Assembly: GCA_044225415.1 (NCBI GenBank)
Contig: JBGAIO010000002.1
Coordinates: forward strand, 1 to 64,000
DNA from: JALORV01 sp044225415
Lineage (GTDB): Bacteria; Pseudomonadota; Gammaproteobacteria; Burkholderiales; Burkholderiaceae_F
Direction of reading: 5' to 3'
DNA length: 64,000 bases
Shown here: one piece after another, positions 27,537 to 37,316 of the stretch
How positions within the stretch are numbered: position 1 is the stretch's first letter
Layout of the letters: every line of letters begins with the position of its first letter
The notes under the pieces: model-generated
Databases searched by the model: none
Seen by the model: the letters and a program-made list of their open reading frames with translations, nothing else
What the model was told of the DNA's origin: nothing
Position numbers and translations under genes: made by a program

Positions 27537-27562
27537 GGCGCGCGAAGCATGCTCCGCGCGCC
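27537..27562. terminator. Hairpin between two convergent genes
   Basis: Stem GGCGCGCG/CGCGCGCC (8 bp) around an AAGCATGCTC loop that itself contains the palindrome AGCATGCT. It lies between the haloperoxidase stop (27522) and the GNAT stop (27581). There is no T tract, so it may be a Rho-independent-like but weak bidirectional terminator. Confidence 0.4.
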
Positions 27563-27580
27563 GCGGGCGCCCGGCTCCGC

Positions 27581-28087
27581 TCAGTCGACCAGCGCCTTGT
27601 ACATCACCAGCGCATCGACATAGCCCAGCCGCGCGTGACGGAACGCGCCGGGCAGCCTTCCGGCAATCGAGAAACCCAGGTGCTGCCACAGGCGCACCGC
27701 GCGTTCGTTGGTCGACACGACCAGGTTGAACTGCATGGCGCGGAAGCCCTTTGCACGCGCTTCGTCCTGCGAATGCTCGCACATCGCCGTCGCAATGCCG
27801 CCGCGCTGCGCGTCCGGCGCAACCACGTAGCCGCAATTGCACACGTGCGAGCCCAGGCCCGGCTGGTTGGCCTTGAGGACATAGGTGCCGACGACCTGTC
27901 CGCCGTGCGTGGTCGCGACGTAGGTGGCCTGCGGCGCCTCGATCCACGCGCGATGGATGTCGGCGTCGCTGCTGTCGGGTACGTACGCGTAAGTGTCGCC
28001 GGTGCTGAAGGTCACGCGCAGCATGGCGAGCACGGCCGGCCAGTCGTGTGCGGTGTAACGGCGGATCTGCAGCGGGCCAGCGGCCAT
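27581..28087 (-). CDS. GNAT family N-acetyltransferase
   Basis: 168 aa. A single GNAT domain with the acetyl-CoA binding motif A in YVVAPDAQRGGIATAMCEHS (R/Q-x-x-G-x-G/A) and the C-terminal FNLVVSTNERAVRLWQHLGF, ending LGYVDALVMYKALVD. It acetylates an unknown small molecule or protein. The ATG start is at 28087. It faces the GntP-type permease gene across a 190-bp gap that contains an inverted repeat. Confidence 0.88.
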   Translation of the reverse strand: MAAGPLQIRRYTAHDWPAVLAMLRVTFSTGDTYAYVPDSSDADIHRAWIEAPQATYVATTHGGQVVGTYVLKANQPGLGSHVCNCGYVVAPDAQRGGIATAMCEHSQDEARAKGFRAMQFNLVVSTNERAVRLWQHLGFSIAGRLPGAFRHARLGYVDALVMYKALVD

Positions 28088-28174
28088 CGGCGGGGGCGCG
28101 GAATTTGACCGAAGTCCTGTCGGCTGACGGCGGCAATGAACGACGGCAATAGTCCACGCTACCATACGACGCGT

Positions 28175-28255
28175 GGGGTCAGGTGTTGCCTTTTGCCCCC
28201 GCAGCCAGACTGGTAGCCGACTGCCCGTGTTGGGGCAACGGCAAGACCTGACCCC
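28175..28255. repeat. Imperfect 81-bp inverted repeat
   Basis: The left arm begins GGGGTCAGGTGTTGCC and the right arm ends GGCAAGACCTGACCCC; inside these, TTGCCCC pairs with GGGGCAA. The arms could fold into a long hairpin. The GGGGTCAGGT end is like ends I know from REP/RAYT-associated or MITE-like elements, but no transposase gene is near. It sits just upstream of the permease start. Confidence 0.65.
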
Positions 28256-28277
28256 GACCTTCGACGACTTCGACGCC

Positions 28278-29729
28278 ATGGGCCTGCTCGGCATCCTCCT
28301 CGCACTCGCTGTCCTGATGTGGCTGTCGTTCCGCGGCTGGAGCGTGCTGCTGCTCGCACCGGCCGCCGCGCTGCTGGTGGCTGCGTTCTCGTCCGAGCCG
28401 CTGCTTGCGCACTGGACGCACACCTTCATGGGTTCGGCTGCCGGCTTCGTCGCGTCGTTCTTTCCGCTGTTCCTGCTGGGCGCGCTGTTCGGCAAGCTGA
28501 TGGAAGACAGCGGCTCGGTGGCGGCCATTGCCAGCTTCATGACGGCGAAGCTCGGCACGCAGCGCGCGATCCTCGCCGTGGTGCTGGCCGGCGCGCTCGT
28601 CACCTACGGCGGCGTGAGCCTGTTCGTCGCCTTCTTCGTCATCGGACCGATGGCGATCGCGCTGTTCCGGGCAGCGCAGATCCCACGCCGGCTGATGCCC
28701 GCGACGATCGCGCTCGGCACGACCACCTTCACCATGACGGCGATGCCCGGCACGCCGGCGATCCAGAACGCGATCCCGATGCCGTTCTTCGGCTCGACGC
28801 CGTTCGCCGCGCCGGGCCTGGGCATCATCGCGTCGGTGATCATGCTGGCCTTCGGCATGGCGTGGCTGAAGTACGCCGAGGCCGGTGCGCGCCGGCGTGG
28901 CGAAGGCTTCGATGCAAGCGAGGCGCCCACCCGCTCGGTCGCCGACGACCCGCTGCTGCGCGAGCGCGCGACCACGGCCAGCACCTTCGATCCGCCGGAG
29001 GCCGCGCGCGGACGCCCCTCCACCGCGGAGCCGGGCATCGGCGTCGCGATGGCGCCGCTGGTGGTCGTGGTCGCCGTCAACCTGCTGATGTCCTTCGTCG
29101 TGCTGCCGCGGCTGGACACGAGCTTCCTCGCGCAGCCGCACTGGGGCGGCCTGCAGCTCGCCGGCGTCAGCGGCGTGTGGTCGGTCATCGTCGCGCTGAT
29201 CGCGGCGATCGCCACGCTGCTGCTGCTCAACCGCAGCCGCCTGCCCGCGGTGCGCGAATCGATGGATGCCGGCGCCAACGCGTCCGTGCTGCCGGTGCTC
29301 AGTGTCGCGAGCCTGGTCGGCTTCGGCGCCGTCGTCGCGGCGATGCCGGCCTTCGAGCTGGTGCGCGACTGGGTGCTCGGCATCGAAGGCGGCCTGCTGG
29401 TGTCGCTGGCGGTGTCGACCAACATCCTGGCCGCGCTGACCGGCTCGGCCTCCGGCGGCATGACCATCGCGCTCGATGCGCTGGGCGATACCTATCTCGC
29501 GCTGGCGCAGGCGCAGGGCATGGCGCCGGACGTGCTGCATCGCGTGGCCGCCATCGCGGCCGGCACGCTCGACAGCCTGCCGCACAACGGCGCGATCGTC
29601 ACGCTGCTGGCCGTGTGCGGCAGCACGCACAAGGACAGCTACTTCCACGTGATGATGGCGGTGATCGTCGGCCCCATCGTCGCGCTGGCCGCGGTGATCG
29701 CGCTGGCGAGCGTGTTCGGATCGTTCTGA
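28278..29729 (+). CDS. GntP-family permease
   Basis: 483 aa integral membrane protein with about 12 hydrophobic segments. LSFRGWSVLLLAPAAALLVA, GGVSLFVAFFVIGPMAIALF, ATIALGTTTFTMTAMPGTPA and LTGSASGGMTIALDALG fit the GntP/gluconate:H+ symporter superfamily. A hydrophilic loop near residues 200-255 is rich in Arg and Glu. The substrate is probably a small organic acid, as for D-glycerate, citrate-like or hydroxybutyrate members, but this is not determinable. The start ATG lies shortly behind the inverted repeat at 28175-28255. Confidence 0.85.
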   Translation: MGLLGILLALAVLMWLSFRGWSVLLLAPAAALLVAAFSSEPLLAHWTHTFMGSAAGFVASFFPLFLLGALFGKLMEDSGSVAAIASFMTAKLGTQRAILAVVLAGALVTYGGVSLFVAFFVIGPMAIALFRAAQIPRRLMPATIALGTTTFTMTAMPGTPAIQNAIPMPFFGSTPFAAPGLGIIASVIMLAFGMAWLKYAEAGARRRGEGFDASEAPTRSVADDPLLRERATTASTFDPPEAARGRPSTAEPGIGVAMAPLVVVVAVNLLMSFVVLPRLDTSFLAQPHWGGLQLAGVSGVWSVIVALIAAIATLLLLNRSRLPAVRESMDAGANASVLPVLSVASLVGFGAVVAAMPAFELVRDWVLGIEGGLLVSLAVSTNILAALTGSASGGMTIALDALGDTYLALAQAQGMAPDVLHRVAAIAAGTLDSLPHNGAIVTLLAVCGSTHKDSYFHVMMAVIVGPIVALAAVIALASVFGSF

Positions 29730-29747
29730 GCGGCGGCGCCGCTGCCG

Positions 29748-29990
29748 TTACTTCAGGTTGGCTGGCCGCTTCACGCAGCGCACCTTGCGCGGCACGTTCT
29801 TCTCGCGGTTGCCGCCGGTGATCTCCTTGATCTGGTCCTTCGGACATGTGCCGTCGTCGACCAGCACGACAGCACGATAGGGGACTTCACCGTCCTTCGG
29901 CACTTCCTTCAGCACGGGGGTCTGCGCAAAGGCCGCGAACGACATTGCAGCCAGCAGTGCTGCCGGTGCGAACCGCCTGCGCATCATCAT
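29748..29990 (-). CDS. Small secreted protein (DUF6719-like)
   Basis: 80 aa starting with three Met codons; the first ATG overlaps the stop of the ceramidase-like gene. A signal peptide (RRRFAPAALLAAMSFAAFAQ) is followed by ~55 residues with two Cys and the pattern YRAVVLVDDGTCPKDQIKEI, then a basic end. This resembles small periplasmic proteins annotated DUF6719; I give the family name from memory and with caution. No function is known. Confidence 0.65.
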   Translation of the reverse strand: MMMRRRFAPAALLAAMSFAAFAQTPVLKEVPKDGEVPYRAVVLVDDGTCPKDQIKEITGGNREKNVPRKVRCVKRPANLK

Positions 29991-30793
29991 GTCGGAACTC
30001 CGAGGATCGATCGCTTGCTCAGCATGCGGAAGACCCAGTACGCGGCTGCCGCCGCGAACAGGTGCTTCAGCGTGTGACCGCTGACGAGCCCGCCGGTCAG
30101 CGCCTCGATCGGCCGATCGAGCTTCTCGCTGATCATGGCCGCGGCATACAGCGCCGCCGCGCCGTAGAGCCGGTTCGCCAGCGTCGCCGGCGCGCGCATC
30201 AGCGCGGTCGCTGCGACGGCGATGATGATGAAGCCCGCCTGCATCACCAGGTACGGCAGCAGGTTGCCGGTGGCGCGCCAGTAGAGCACGCTGCCCGCAC
30301 CGACCGCCGCCAGCACGACCAGGAGCGGCCACGCCAGTTTCGGCGCCCGCTCGGCGAGCGTCCCCGCGATCAGCCCCGAGAACGCGAAGGCCATCGGCAG
30401 CCGGTCCCAGACCAGCGTCGCGTCGTTGGGGTCGAGGTGGTACCAGCCGGAACCGAAACCGGTCAGGAGCACGCCCGCGAACAGCACCCACCAGGACGCA
30501 CGCGCGGCCATGCTGCCGTCGATGAAGTGCAGCGTCGCAAAGCGCGCGAGGCCAATGGCTCCGGCGGCGATGAACGCGAGGTTAGACAGCACGTTCAGCG
30601 CATGCGGAACACCGAGCAGCGTGCGCTGGTCGGCGAAGTCGTGATACGCCTGCGGCTGCGCGAAGTGCGGCGCCAGCCACGCGGTGAGCCACGGCGCGAG
30701 CGCCGCCACCAGCGCGCACACGGCCAGCACCGTGTGATGGCCGGTCGCGCGGGTCAGCGACGCGACGATCGACGGTTCGGTGCGGCTGTTCAT
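29987..30793 (-). CDS. Ceramidase-like integral membrane protein (CREST superfamily)
   Basis: 268 aa with seven hydrophobic segments. Conserved CREST features are visible: NVLSNLAFIAAGAIGL, the Ser/His/Asp-rich GSGWYHLDPNDATLVWDRLP and, near the C-terminus, GHTLKHLFAAAAAYWVF, which provide the zinc-binding His and Asp residues of alkaline ceramidase relatives. Bacterial members have no established substrate. Its start overlaps the stop of the glutamate dehydrogenase gene (ATGA) and its stop overlaps the next small gene, so all three are likely one transcript. Confidence 0.83.
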   Translation of the reverse strand: MNSRTEPSIVASLTRATGHHTVLAVCALVAALAPWLTAWLAPHFAQPQAYHDFADQRTLLGVPHALNVLSNLAFIAAGAIGLARFATLHFIDGSMAARASWWVLFAGVLLTGFGSGWYHLDPNDATLVWDRLPMAFAFSGLIAGTLAERAPKLAWPLLVVLAAVGAGSVLYWRATGNLLPYLVMQAGFIIIAVAATALMRAPATLANRLYGAAALYAAAMISEKLDRPIEALTGGLVSGHTLKHLFAAAAAYWVFRMLSKRSILGVPT

Positions 30794-33700
30794 CAGGCGA
30801 GCTGGCGCAACTCGCGCAGCGCCACCGACAGCATCGCCAGGTCCGGCTGCTTGTGCTCGGCGAACTCCGCCAGCATGCGTCGCGCGCGCTCCAGCGGCTG
30901 CGCCTGCGCCTGCTGCCAAGCCGGCAGCCCGCCCGCACCCAGCACGTCGGCCGTCAGTTCGCGCTGCAGGCCGGCCAGGTCCTCGCTGACGGCCGTCTTC
31001 GCCAGCATCTGCCAGTAGCCTTCGGCGGGCAGTGCAGCGACCTGCGTGCGCAGGCGCGCGAGCCCCAGCGTCTCGCCGAGCGCGAAGTAGCTCGCCGCCA
31101 CCGTCGGCAACGGCTGTCGCGCGGCGTCCGCCACCTCGGCGAGATCGAGGGCCGCGAGCAGCGTGCCGGCCGACGCGACTTCCATCGCCACGGCGTCGGG
31201 CACCTGCTGCGCGAGCAGTTCCTGCCGCTGCGGCTCGATCGCCTTGCGCCACGCGGCCTCCGCAGGAGCGCCCGCGACGAAACCACGCAGCGCGAGCACT
31301 GCCGGGCGGAAACGCTCGATGACCTGGCCCATCGGCTCGCCCAGCCGCCGCGAGCGCAGGAACCACGCGGTCGCACGCGACGTACGGCGACCGAGCTCGA
31401 TCAGCATGCGCGCCTGCACGTCGTCGGGCACCCGGTTGTCGAGCGCCTCGATCGCGATCCAGGTGTCGTTCAGATCGAAGACTTCGCGCACCAGCAGGAA
31501 CGCGCGCACGATCTGCGCCGGCGACGCGCCGGTGGCCGACATCGCCTGGTGCACGAAGGTCGAGCCGACGCGGTTGATCGCGGTATTGGTCAGCCGCGTC
31601 GCGATGATCTCGCGGCGCAGCGGATGACGTTCGATGTCCTGCGCATACGGCTCGCGCAATCGCTTCGGGAAGTAGTGCGCGAGCGCACGCCGCGCCCACG
31701 GATCCTCGGGCAGGTCGGAGGCAAGAAGCGCGTCGTACAGCCACATCTTCGAATACGCCAGCAGCACCGCGCGCTCGGGCGCGGTGAGGGCGCCGCCGGC
31801 GGCGCGGCGCTCGGCGATGGTCTCGTCGTCGGGCAGGAACTCGATCGCGCGATTCAGCCGGCCCTCTTTCTCGAGGTAGCGGATGAAGCGCTGCTGCTGT
31901 TCGAGCAGCCGCCGCGCCGTGTGTCCGCCCAGCGACAGCGCCTGCGTCTGGTAGTAGTTGTCCTCCAGCACCAGGTGCGCGACCTCGTCGGTCATGTCGG
32001 CGAGCAGCGTGTTGCGATCGTCGAAGGTCAGCCGGCCGGCGGCGGTCGCCGCGCCCAGCAGGATCTTCAGGTTGACTTCGTGGTCCGACGTGTCCACGCC
32101 CGCCGAGTTGTCGATGGCATCGGTGTACAGCCGCACGCCGGCCTGCGCCGCCTCGATGCGGCCGCGCTGCGTGAAACCCAGGTTGCCGCCTTCGCCCACC
32201 ACCTTGCAGCGCAGGTCGCGACCGTTGACGCGCACCGCGTCGTTGGCGCGGTCGCCGACGTCGGCGTGGCTTTCCTCGTGCGCCTTGACGTAGGTGCCGA
32301 TGCCGCCGTTGTAGAGCAGGTCGACGGGTGCTCTCAGGATTGCGCCGATCAGCTCGACCGGCGTCAGGTGCGTCGCTTCGATGCCGAGTACCCGCTGCAC
32401 CTGCGGCGAGATCGCGATCGACTTCTCCTGCCGCGACCACACGCCACCGCCGGCGGAGATGAGCTTCGCGTCGTAGTCCGCCCACGACGAGCGCGGCAGC
32501 GCATAAAGCCGTTCGCGCTCCGCATAGCTCACGGCCGCGTCGGGATCCGGATCGAGAAACACGTGACGATGATCGAAGGCTGCCAGCAGCCGCGTGTGCC
32601 GCGAGCGCAGCAGGCCGTTGCCGAACACGTCGCCCGACATGTCGCCCACGCCCACGCAGGTGAAGGACGTGGCCTGCACGTCGACGCCGAACTCGCGGAA
32701 GTGGCGCTTGACGCTCTCCCACGCGCCGCGTGCAGTGATGCCCATCTTCTTGTGGTCGTAGCCGACGCTGCCGCCGGAGGCGAACGCGTCGCCGAGCCAG
32801 TGGCCGTACTCCGCCGACACCGCGTTGGCGTAGTCGGAGAAGCTCGCCGTGCCCTTGTCGGCCGCGACGACCAGGTAGGGATCGTCGCCGTCGTGCCGCT
32901 CGACCATCGTGGGCGGCACGATGGCGCTGCCGACGCGGTTGTCGGTCAGGTCGAGCAGGCCGCGCAGGTAGTCCTGGTAGCAGGCGATGCCTTCCCTGAG
33001 GAACGCATCGCGATCGGTGGCCGGCGGCGCCTTCTTCAGCACGAAGCCACCCTTCGAGCCCACGGGCACGATGACGGTGTTCTTCACCATCTGCGCCTTC
33101 ACCAGGCCCAGCACCTCGGTGCGGAAGTCCTCGGGACGGTCCGACCAGCGCAGGCCGCCGCGCGCCACCTTGCCGCCGCGCAGATGCACGCCTTCGAAGC
33201 GCGGCGAGTACACGAAGATCTCGTACAGCGGCCGCGGCTCGGGCAGTTCCGGAATGCGCGCGGGATCGAACTTGAACGACAGGAAGGCGCGGCGCGGACC
33301 CGCCTCGCCGGTGGCGCCGCCGCCCGTGCGCCAGAAGTTGGTGCGCAGCGTCGCCTGGATCAGCGCGAGGTACTGGCGCAGCACGCGGTCCTCGCTGGCA
33401 TTGGGCACCTTCTCCAGTGCCTGCCCGATGGCGCGCACCTGCGTGGCGGCCGCCGCGTCGTCGCGCTCCGCGGGACTGAAGCGCAGCCTGAACAGGCGCA
33501 GCAGCAGATAGGCGATGCGCGGGATGCGCTGGCCAGCGTCGCTCGATGTACTCCTGCGACAACGTGAAGTTGATCTGCCGCAGGTAGCGCGCATAGGCGC
33601 GCAGCACGACGATGTCGTCGCCGGCGAGCTGAGCGCGCAACACCAGCCGGTTGAAGTCGTCGCTTTCGACGCTGCCCCCGAACACGCGGCCGTAGGTGTC

Positions 33701-35638
33701 CTCGAACAGCGGCGCCAGCGCGCCGATGTCGTCGTGCTCGTCGGGCGTTTCGAGCTCGAAGTCGTGGATCCACAACGGGCCACGTCCCTCGGGCGTCAGC
33801 TCGTACGGATGTTCGGCCAGCACGCGCACGCCCATCTTCTCGAGCATCGGCAGAGAGTCCGACAGCGGGATCTCCGAACCGTCGTGATAGACCTTGAACC
33901 CGAGCCGCCGCTGCTCGCCGCCGGCAGGGCGATACAGGCGGAACGCCACGCCGCCGGGCGTCAGCGCATCGAGCCGCTGCAGGTCCTCGACCGCCGTGCG
34001 CGCATCCGTGGCCTCGCGGTAGGAGGCGGGAAAGGCGTTGACGTAACGACGCGCCAGCGAGGCCGCGCTCGACTCGTCGAGCCCCGCGTTCAGTTCATCG
34101 CGCAGCGCGTCCTGCCAGCGCCGCGCCGCGGCCGCGAGCTGCGCTTCCAGCGCGCGCCGGTCGACCACGGGAATGCGCCCGGGCGTGGTGCGCACGGTGA
34201 TGTGGATGCGCGCCAGCGCCGCGTCGGTCAGCAGCACGTCGAACTCGGCCGCGGAGCCCGCGAAGGCATCGATCAGGATCTGCTGGAACTTCCGGCGCAG
34301 CTCGGTCGTGTAGTTCTCGCGCGGCACGAAGATCAGGCACGACACGAAGCGTCCGAACGCATCGCGCCGAACGAACAGGCGGAAGCGCTGCCGCTCGCCG
34401 AGCTGCAGGATGCCGTTGGCGATGTCGGCGAGTTCGTCGGCCGACATCTGGAACAGTTCGTCGCGCGGGTAGCTTTCCAGGATGTGGGTCAGCGCCTTGC
34501 CGAGGTGGCTCGCCGGGGCGAGCCCTGCACGCTCGATCACCTGCCGCACCTTGCCGCGCACCAGCGGCACGTCGGCCACCGGCGTGCGGTACGCGACCGA
34601 CGTGAACAGGCCGACGAAGCGGTGCTCGCCGATGACGCGGCCGTCGGCGCCGTAGCGCTTCACACCGACGTAGTCGACGTAGCCGGGGCGATGCACCGTC
34701 GAGCGCGACGTGGCCTTGGTGACCAGCAGCAGCGGCGACGGCGCGCTCGCCAGCGCGCGCGCCTCGCGCGGCACGGTGGCGAAACTGGTCGATGCGGCGC
34801 CTGCCGCGGCCGGCAAGCGCTGCGGCGCATCGCGCAGGATGCCGAGCCCGCTGCCCTCTTCGCGCATCAGTTCCAGCTCGCCGCCGTGATCGACGAGGTC
34901 CTGGCAGCGATAGCCGAGCAGCAGCATGTGGTCTTCGGTCAGCCATTGCAGGAACGCGCGCGATTCGGCGAGTTCCTCGCGCGGCACCGGCGGCGGCGTG
35001 CGGTCGAGCTCCGCGATCACGGTGCGCAGCTTCGCGACCATCGGCTTCCAGTCGGTGACCGCCGCACGCACGTCGCCCAGCACGCGCTCGATACCGGCGC
35101 CGAGCGCGCTGCGCGCAGCCGGATCGGCCAGCCGGTCCACTTCGACGTGCATCAGCGACTCGCGCGGCCAGTCGGGCTGCTGCTGGCGGGTCTGCACGTC
35201 GAGCAGCCGGCCGGCGGCGTCGCGCTGCACGGCGAAGATCGGATGGATGATCAGGTGCAGCGTCAGGCCCTGCCGGTTGATCTCCATCGTCGTCGAATCG
35301 ACGAGGAACGGCATGTCGTCGTTGACGACTTCGACGACCGTGTGGCGCGCGCCGAAGCCCGCCTCCGCGGGCGTGGCGTTGAACACGCGCAGCTTCGGCG
35401 CGCCGGGAGGACGATCCTTCGCAAAACGGTACTGGGACAGCGCCATGCCGTACAGGTCGTCCGCGCTGCGCGCGGCGATGTCCTCGGGATCGAGCTGGCC
35501 GTAATAGATGTCGCTGAAGCGCGCGAGCCGGCCGCCTTCGTCGCCGGTCTGGCGTGCGGCGATCAATGCCGCGACCTCGGCAAGTCGTCGTGCCTTTGCG
35601 GAATCCAGGCTGTCTGCAGCGCTGTCGTCGGCCGCCAT
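30793..35638 (-). CDS. gdhB: Large NAD-specific glutamate dehydrogenase, with one frameshift in this sequence
   Basis: About 1615 aa, the size of the GDH-180 class that deaminates glutamate to 2-oxoglutarate with NAD. N-terminal ACT-like and helical domains start MAADDSAADSLDSAKARRLA. The catalytic part has RGGLRWSDRPEDFRTEVLGL, GSKGGFVLKK, GGIGTYVKAHEESHADVGDR and KVVGEGGNLGFTQRGRIE. The first ~700 residues and the rest are in different frames, joined near 33541, where removing one base restores reading (YIE into QRIPRIAYLLLRLF). The span exceeds a multiple of three by one base. All motifs are intact on both sides, so a sequencing error is likelier than decay. Symbol by family convention only. 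Confidence 0.88.
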
Positions 35639-35747
35639 CGTGTCTCTCCGTTGTAGCCGCCTGCCTCGTGAGCAGTGTGCGGTGCCCGCGCCCTCGTGCG
35701 GCGCCAGCGTGAATCCCCGAGTATGCCCGCCCGCCGATAATGGCGCG

Positions 35748-37223
35748 ATGCTGCCGGTCTTTCCCGTCATCGCGCCGCGCCTGGCCTTCGTCGACGTCGA
35801 AACGACCGGCGCCAGCCCGGAACGCGAGCGCGTGACGGAGGTCGGCGTGGTGGCGGTCGATTTCGACGGCGATGCGCATCGCGTCACCGAATGGTCCTCG
35901 CTGGTCAACCCCGGCATGCCGATCCCGCCGGAGATCCAGTGGCTCACCGGCATCACCAACGACATGGTGCGCGGCGCGCCGTCGTTCGCGGAACTGGCGC
36001 AGGACCTCTATGACCGCCTCGACGGCGCGGTGTTCGTCGCGCACAACGCGCGCTTCGACTATGGCTTCCTGCGCGCCGAGTTCTCGCGCGCGGGCCTGAA
36101 CTTCCATGCGAAGACGCTGTGCACCGTGCGGCTGTCGCGCCACCTGTATCCCGACCGCAGTCCGCACACGCTCGACGCGATCGTGCAGCGCTTCGGACTC
36201 GACGGCGAGCAGCGTCACCGTGCGCTGGGCGATGCACGCGTGCTGTGGCGCCTGCTGCAGACGCTGGCAGCACGACACTCGCCGGCCGAGCTGGAACTCG
36301 CCTGCGCGGCGCTGCTGCGCCGGCCCAGCCTGCCGCCGCATCTGCCGCCCGACGCGCTCGACGCCCTGCCGCATGCGCCCGGCGTGTACCTGTTCTACGG
36401 GCTGAACGCGCATCCGATCTACATCGGCAAGAGCGTCGACATCCGGGCGCGCGTGGCCGGCCACTTCAATGCGGAGCACCGCGCGAGCCGCGAGCTGCGG
36501 CTGTCGCAGGAAGTGCATCGGCTGGAATGGGAAGAGACCGCGGGTGAGTTCGGCGCGCTGCTGCGCGAGGGCGAACTGGTGAAATCGCGCCTGCCGGCGC
36601 ATAACGTCGCGTTGCGCCGCAAGCTGAATCAGGTGATGGTGCGCGTCGACGACGACGGCACGCCGCGTTATGCGCCGGCGTCGGCCACGTCGTCCGAAGC
36701 GTTCGCGCACGCCGACGCCGCGCCCGTCTATGGCCCCTTCGGCTCGCGCGCGGCGGCGCGCGCAACGCTGATCGCGCTGGCGCGCGAGCATGGGCTGTGC
36801 ATGCAGCGGCTGCACGTGGAAGGCCGCAGCCGCACCGCAGACGGAGCGCCATGCTTCAGCCGTCAGCTGATGCGCTGCCAGGGGGCGTGCGTCGGCGTGG
36901 AGACCGTCGGGCAGCACACGGCGCGCGTGCGCGAGCTGCTGGCGCCATGGCGCATTCCCGCGTGGCCGCACGCGGGCGCGGTGGCTCTGGTCGAGCGCAA
37001 TGCCGCGCGCTTTCGCGAGGCCTGGCACGTGTTCGATCGCTGGTGCTGGCTCGGTAGTGTTGCGACGCTCGACGCGGCGCATGCCCTGGCGAGAGAAGCG
37101 CCCCGTGTTTTCGAAGCCGACGCTGCGCGGCTGGCCCTGCAGGCGCTGGAAGGGAAGTTTGCGGTGGAGTGCGTGGTGCTGGAAGCGCAAGGAGAAAATG
37201 GATCCCCGCTTCCGCGGGGATGA
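35748..37223 (+). CDS. DnaQ-type exonuclease fused to a GIY-YIG (UvrC/Cho-like) nuclease domain
   Basis: 491 aa. The N-terminal DEDDh 3'-5' exonuclease has FVDVETTG (Asp16, Glu18), HNARFDYGFL and HRALGDARVLW. After a linker comes a GIY-YIG domain with PGVYLFYG, PIYIGKSVDIRARVAGHF and a Glu in EFGALLREGELVK, as in UvrC and Cho. The combination is a known proteobacterial fusion, presumably acting in DNA repair. No helix-hairpin-helix is seen at the C-terminus. The last codons (NGSPLPRG-stop) lie inside a REP-like palindrome, which supplies the stop. It is divergent from the GDH gene, 110 bp away. Confidence 0.88.
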   Translation: MLPVFPVIAPRLAFVDVETTGASPERERVTEVGVVAVDFDGDAHRVTEWSSLVNPGMPIPPEIQWLTGITNDMVRGAPSFAELAQDLYDRLDGAVFVAHNARFDYGFLRAEFSRAGLNFHAKTLCTVRLSRHLYPDRSPHTLDAIVQRFGLDGEQRHRALGDARVLWRLLQTLAARHSPAELELACAALLRRPSLPPHLPPDALDALPHAPGVYLFYGLNAHPIYIGKSVDIRARVAGHFNAEHRASRELRLSQEVHRLEWEETAGEFGALLREGELVKSRLPAHNVALRRKLNQVMVRVDDDGTPRYAPASATSSEAFAHADAAPVYGPFGSRAAARATLIALAREHGLCMQRLHVEGRSRTADGAPCFSRQLMRCQGACVGVETVGQHTARVRELLAPWRIPAWPHAGAVALVERNAARFREAWHVFDRWCWLGSVATLDAAHALAREAPRVFEADAARLALQALEGKFAVECVVLEAQGENGSPLPRG

Positions 37224-37309
37224 CATCGATGTCAACTTGGGTCCCGGCCTTCGCCGGGACGACGTCGGCAGTATTTCGTCGCCCGGCCGAAGGCCGGGGC
37301 CCAGTTTGA
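37196..37309. repeat. REP-like palindromes (three units)
   Basis: Units: ATCCCCGCTTCCGCGGGGAT (37201-37220), GTCCCGGCCTTCGCCGGGAC (37240-37260) and CCCGGCCGAAGGCCGGGGCC (37282-37302). They sit between two convergent genes and could act as a bidirectional transcription stop. The first unit overlaps the end of the exonuclease gene. Confidence 0.78.
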
Positions 37310-37316
37310 AGGCTGT

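Noticed and set aside
33500..33560. Programmed frameshift in glutamate dehydrogenase
   Set aside because: No slippery heptamer or pseudoknot is evident, and the family is not known to use recoding; a base error is simpler.
29987..35965. 1992-codon minus-strand ORF as one giant protein
   Set aside because: It joins the N-terminal part of glutamate dehydrogenase, an out-of-frame stretch and the ceramidase-like protein; real boundaries are at 35638, the frameshift near 33541, and 30793.
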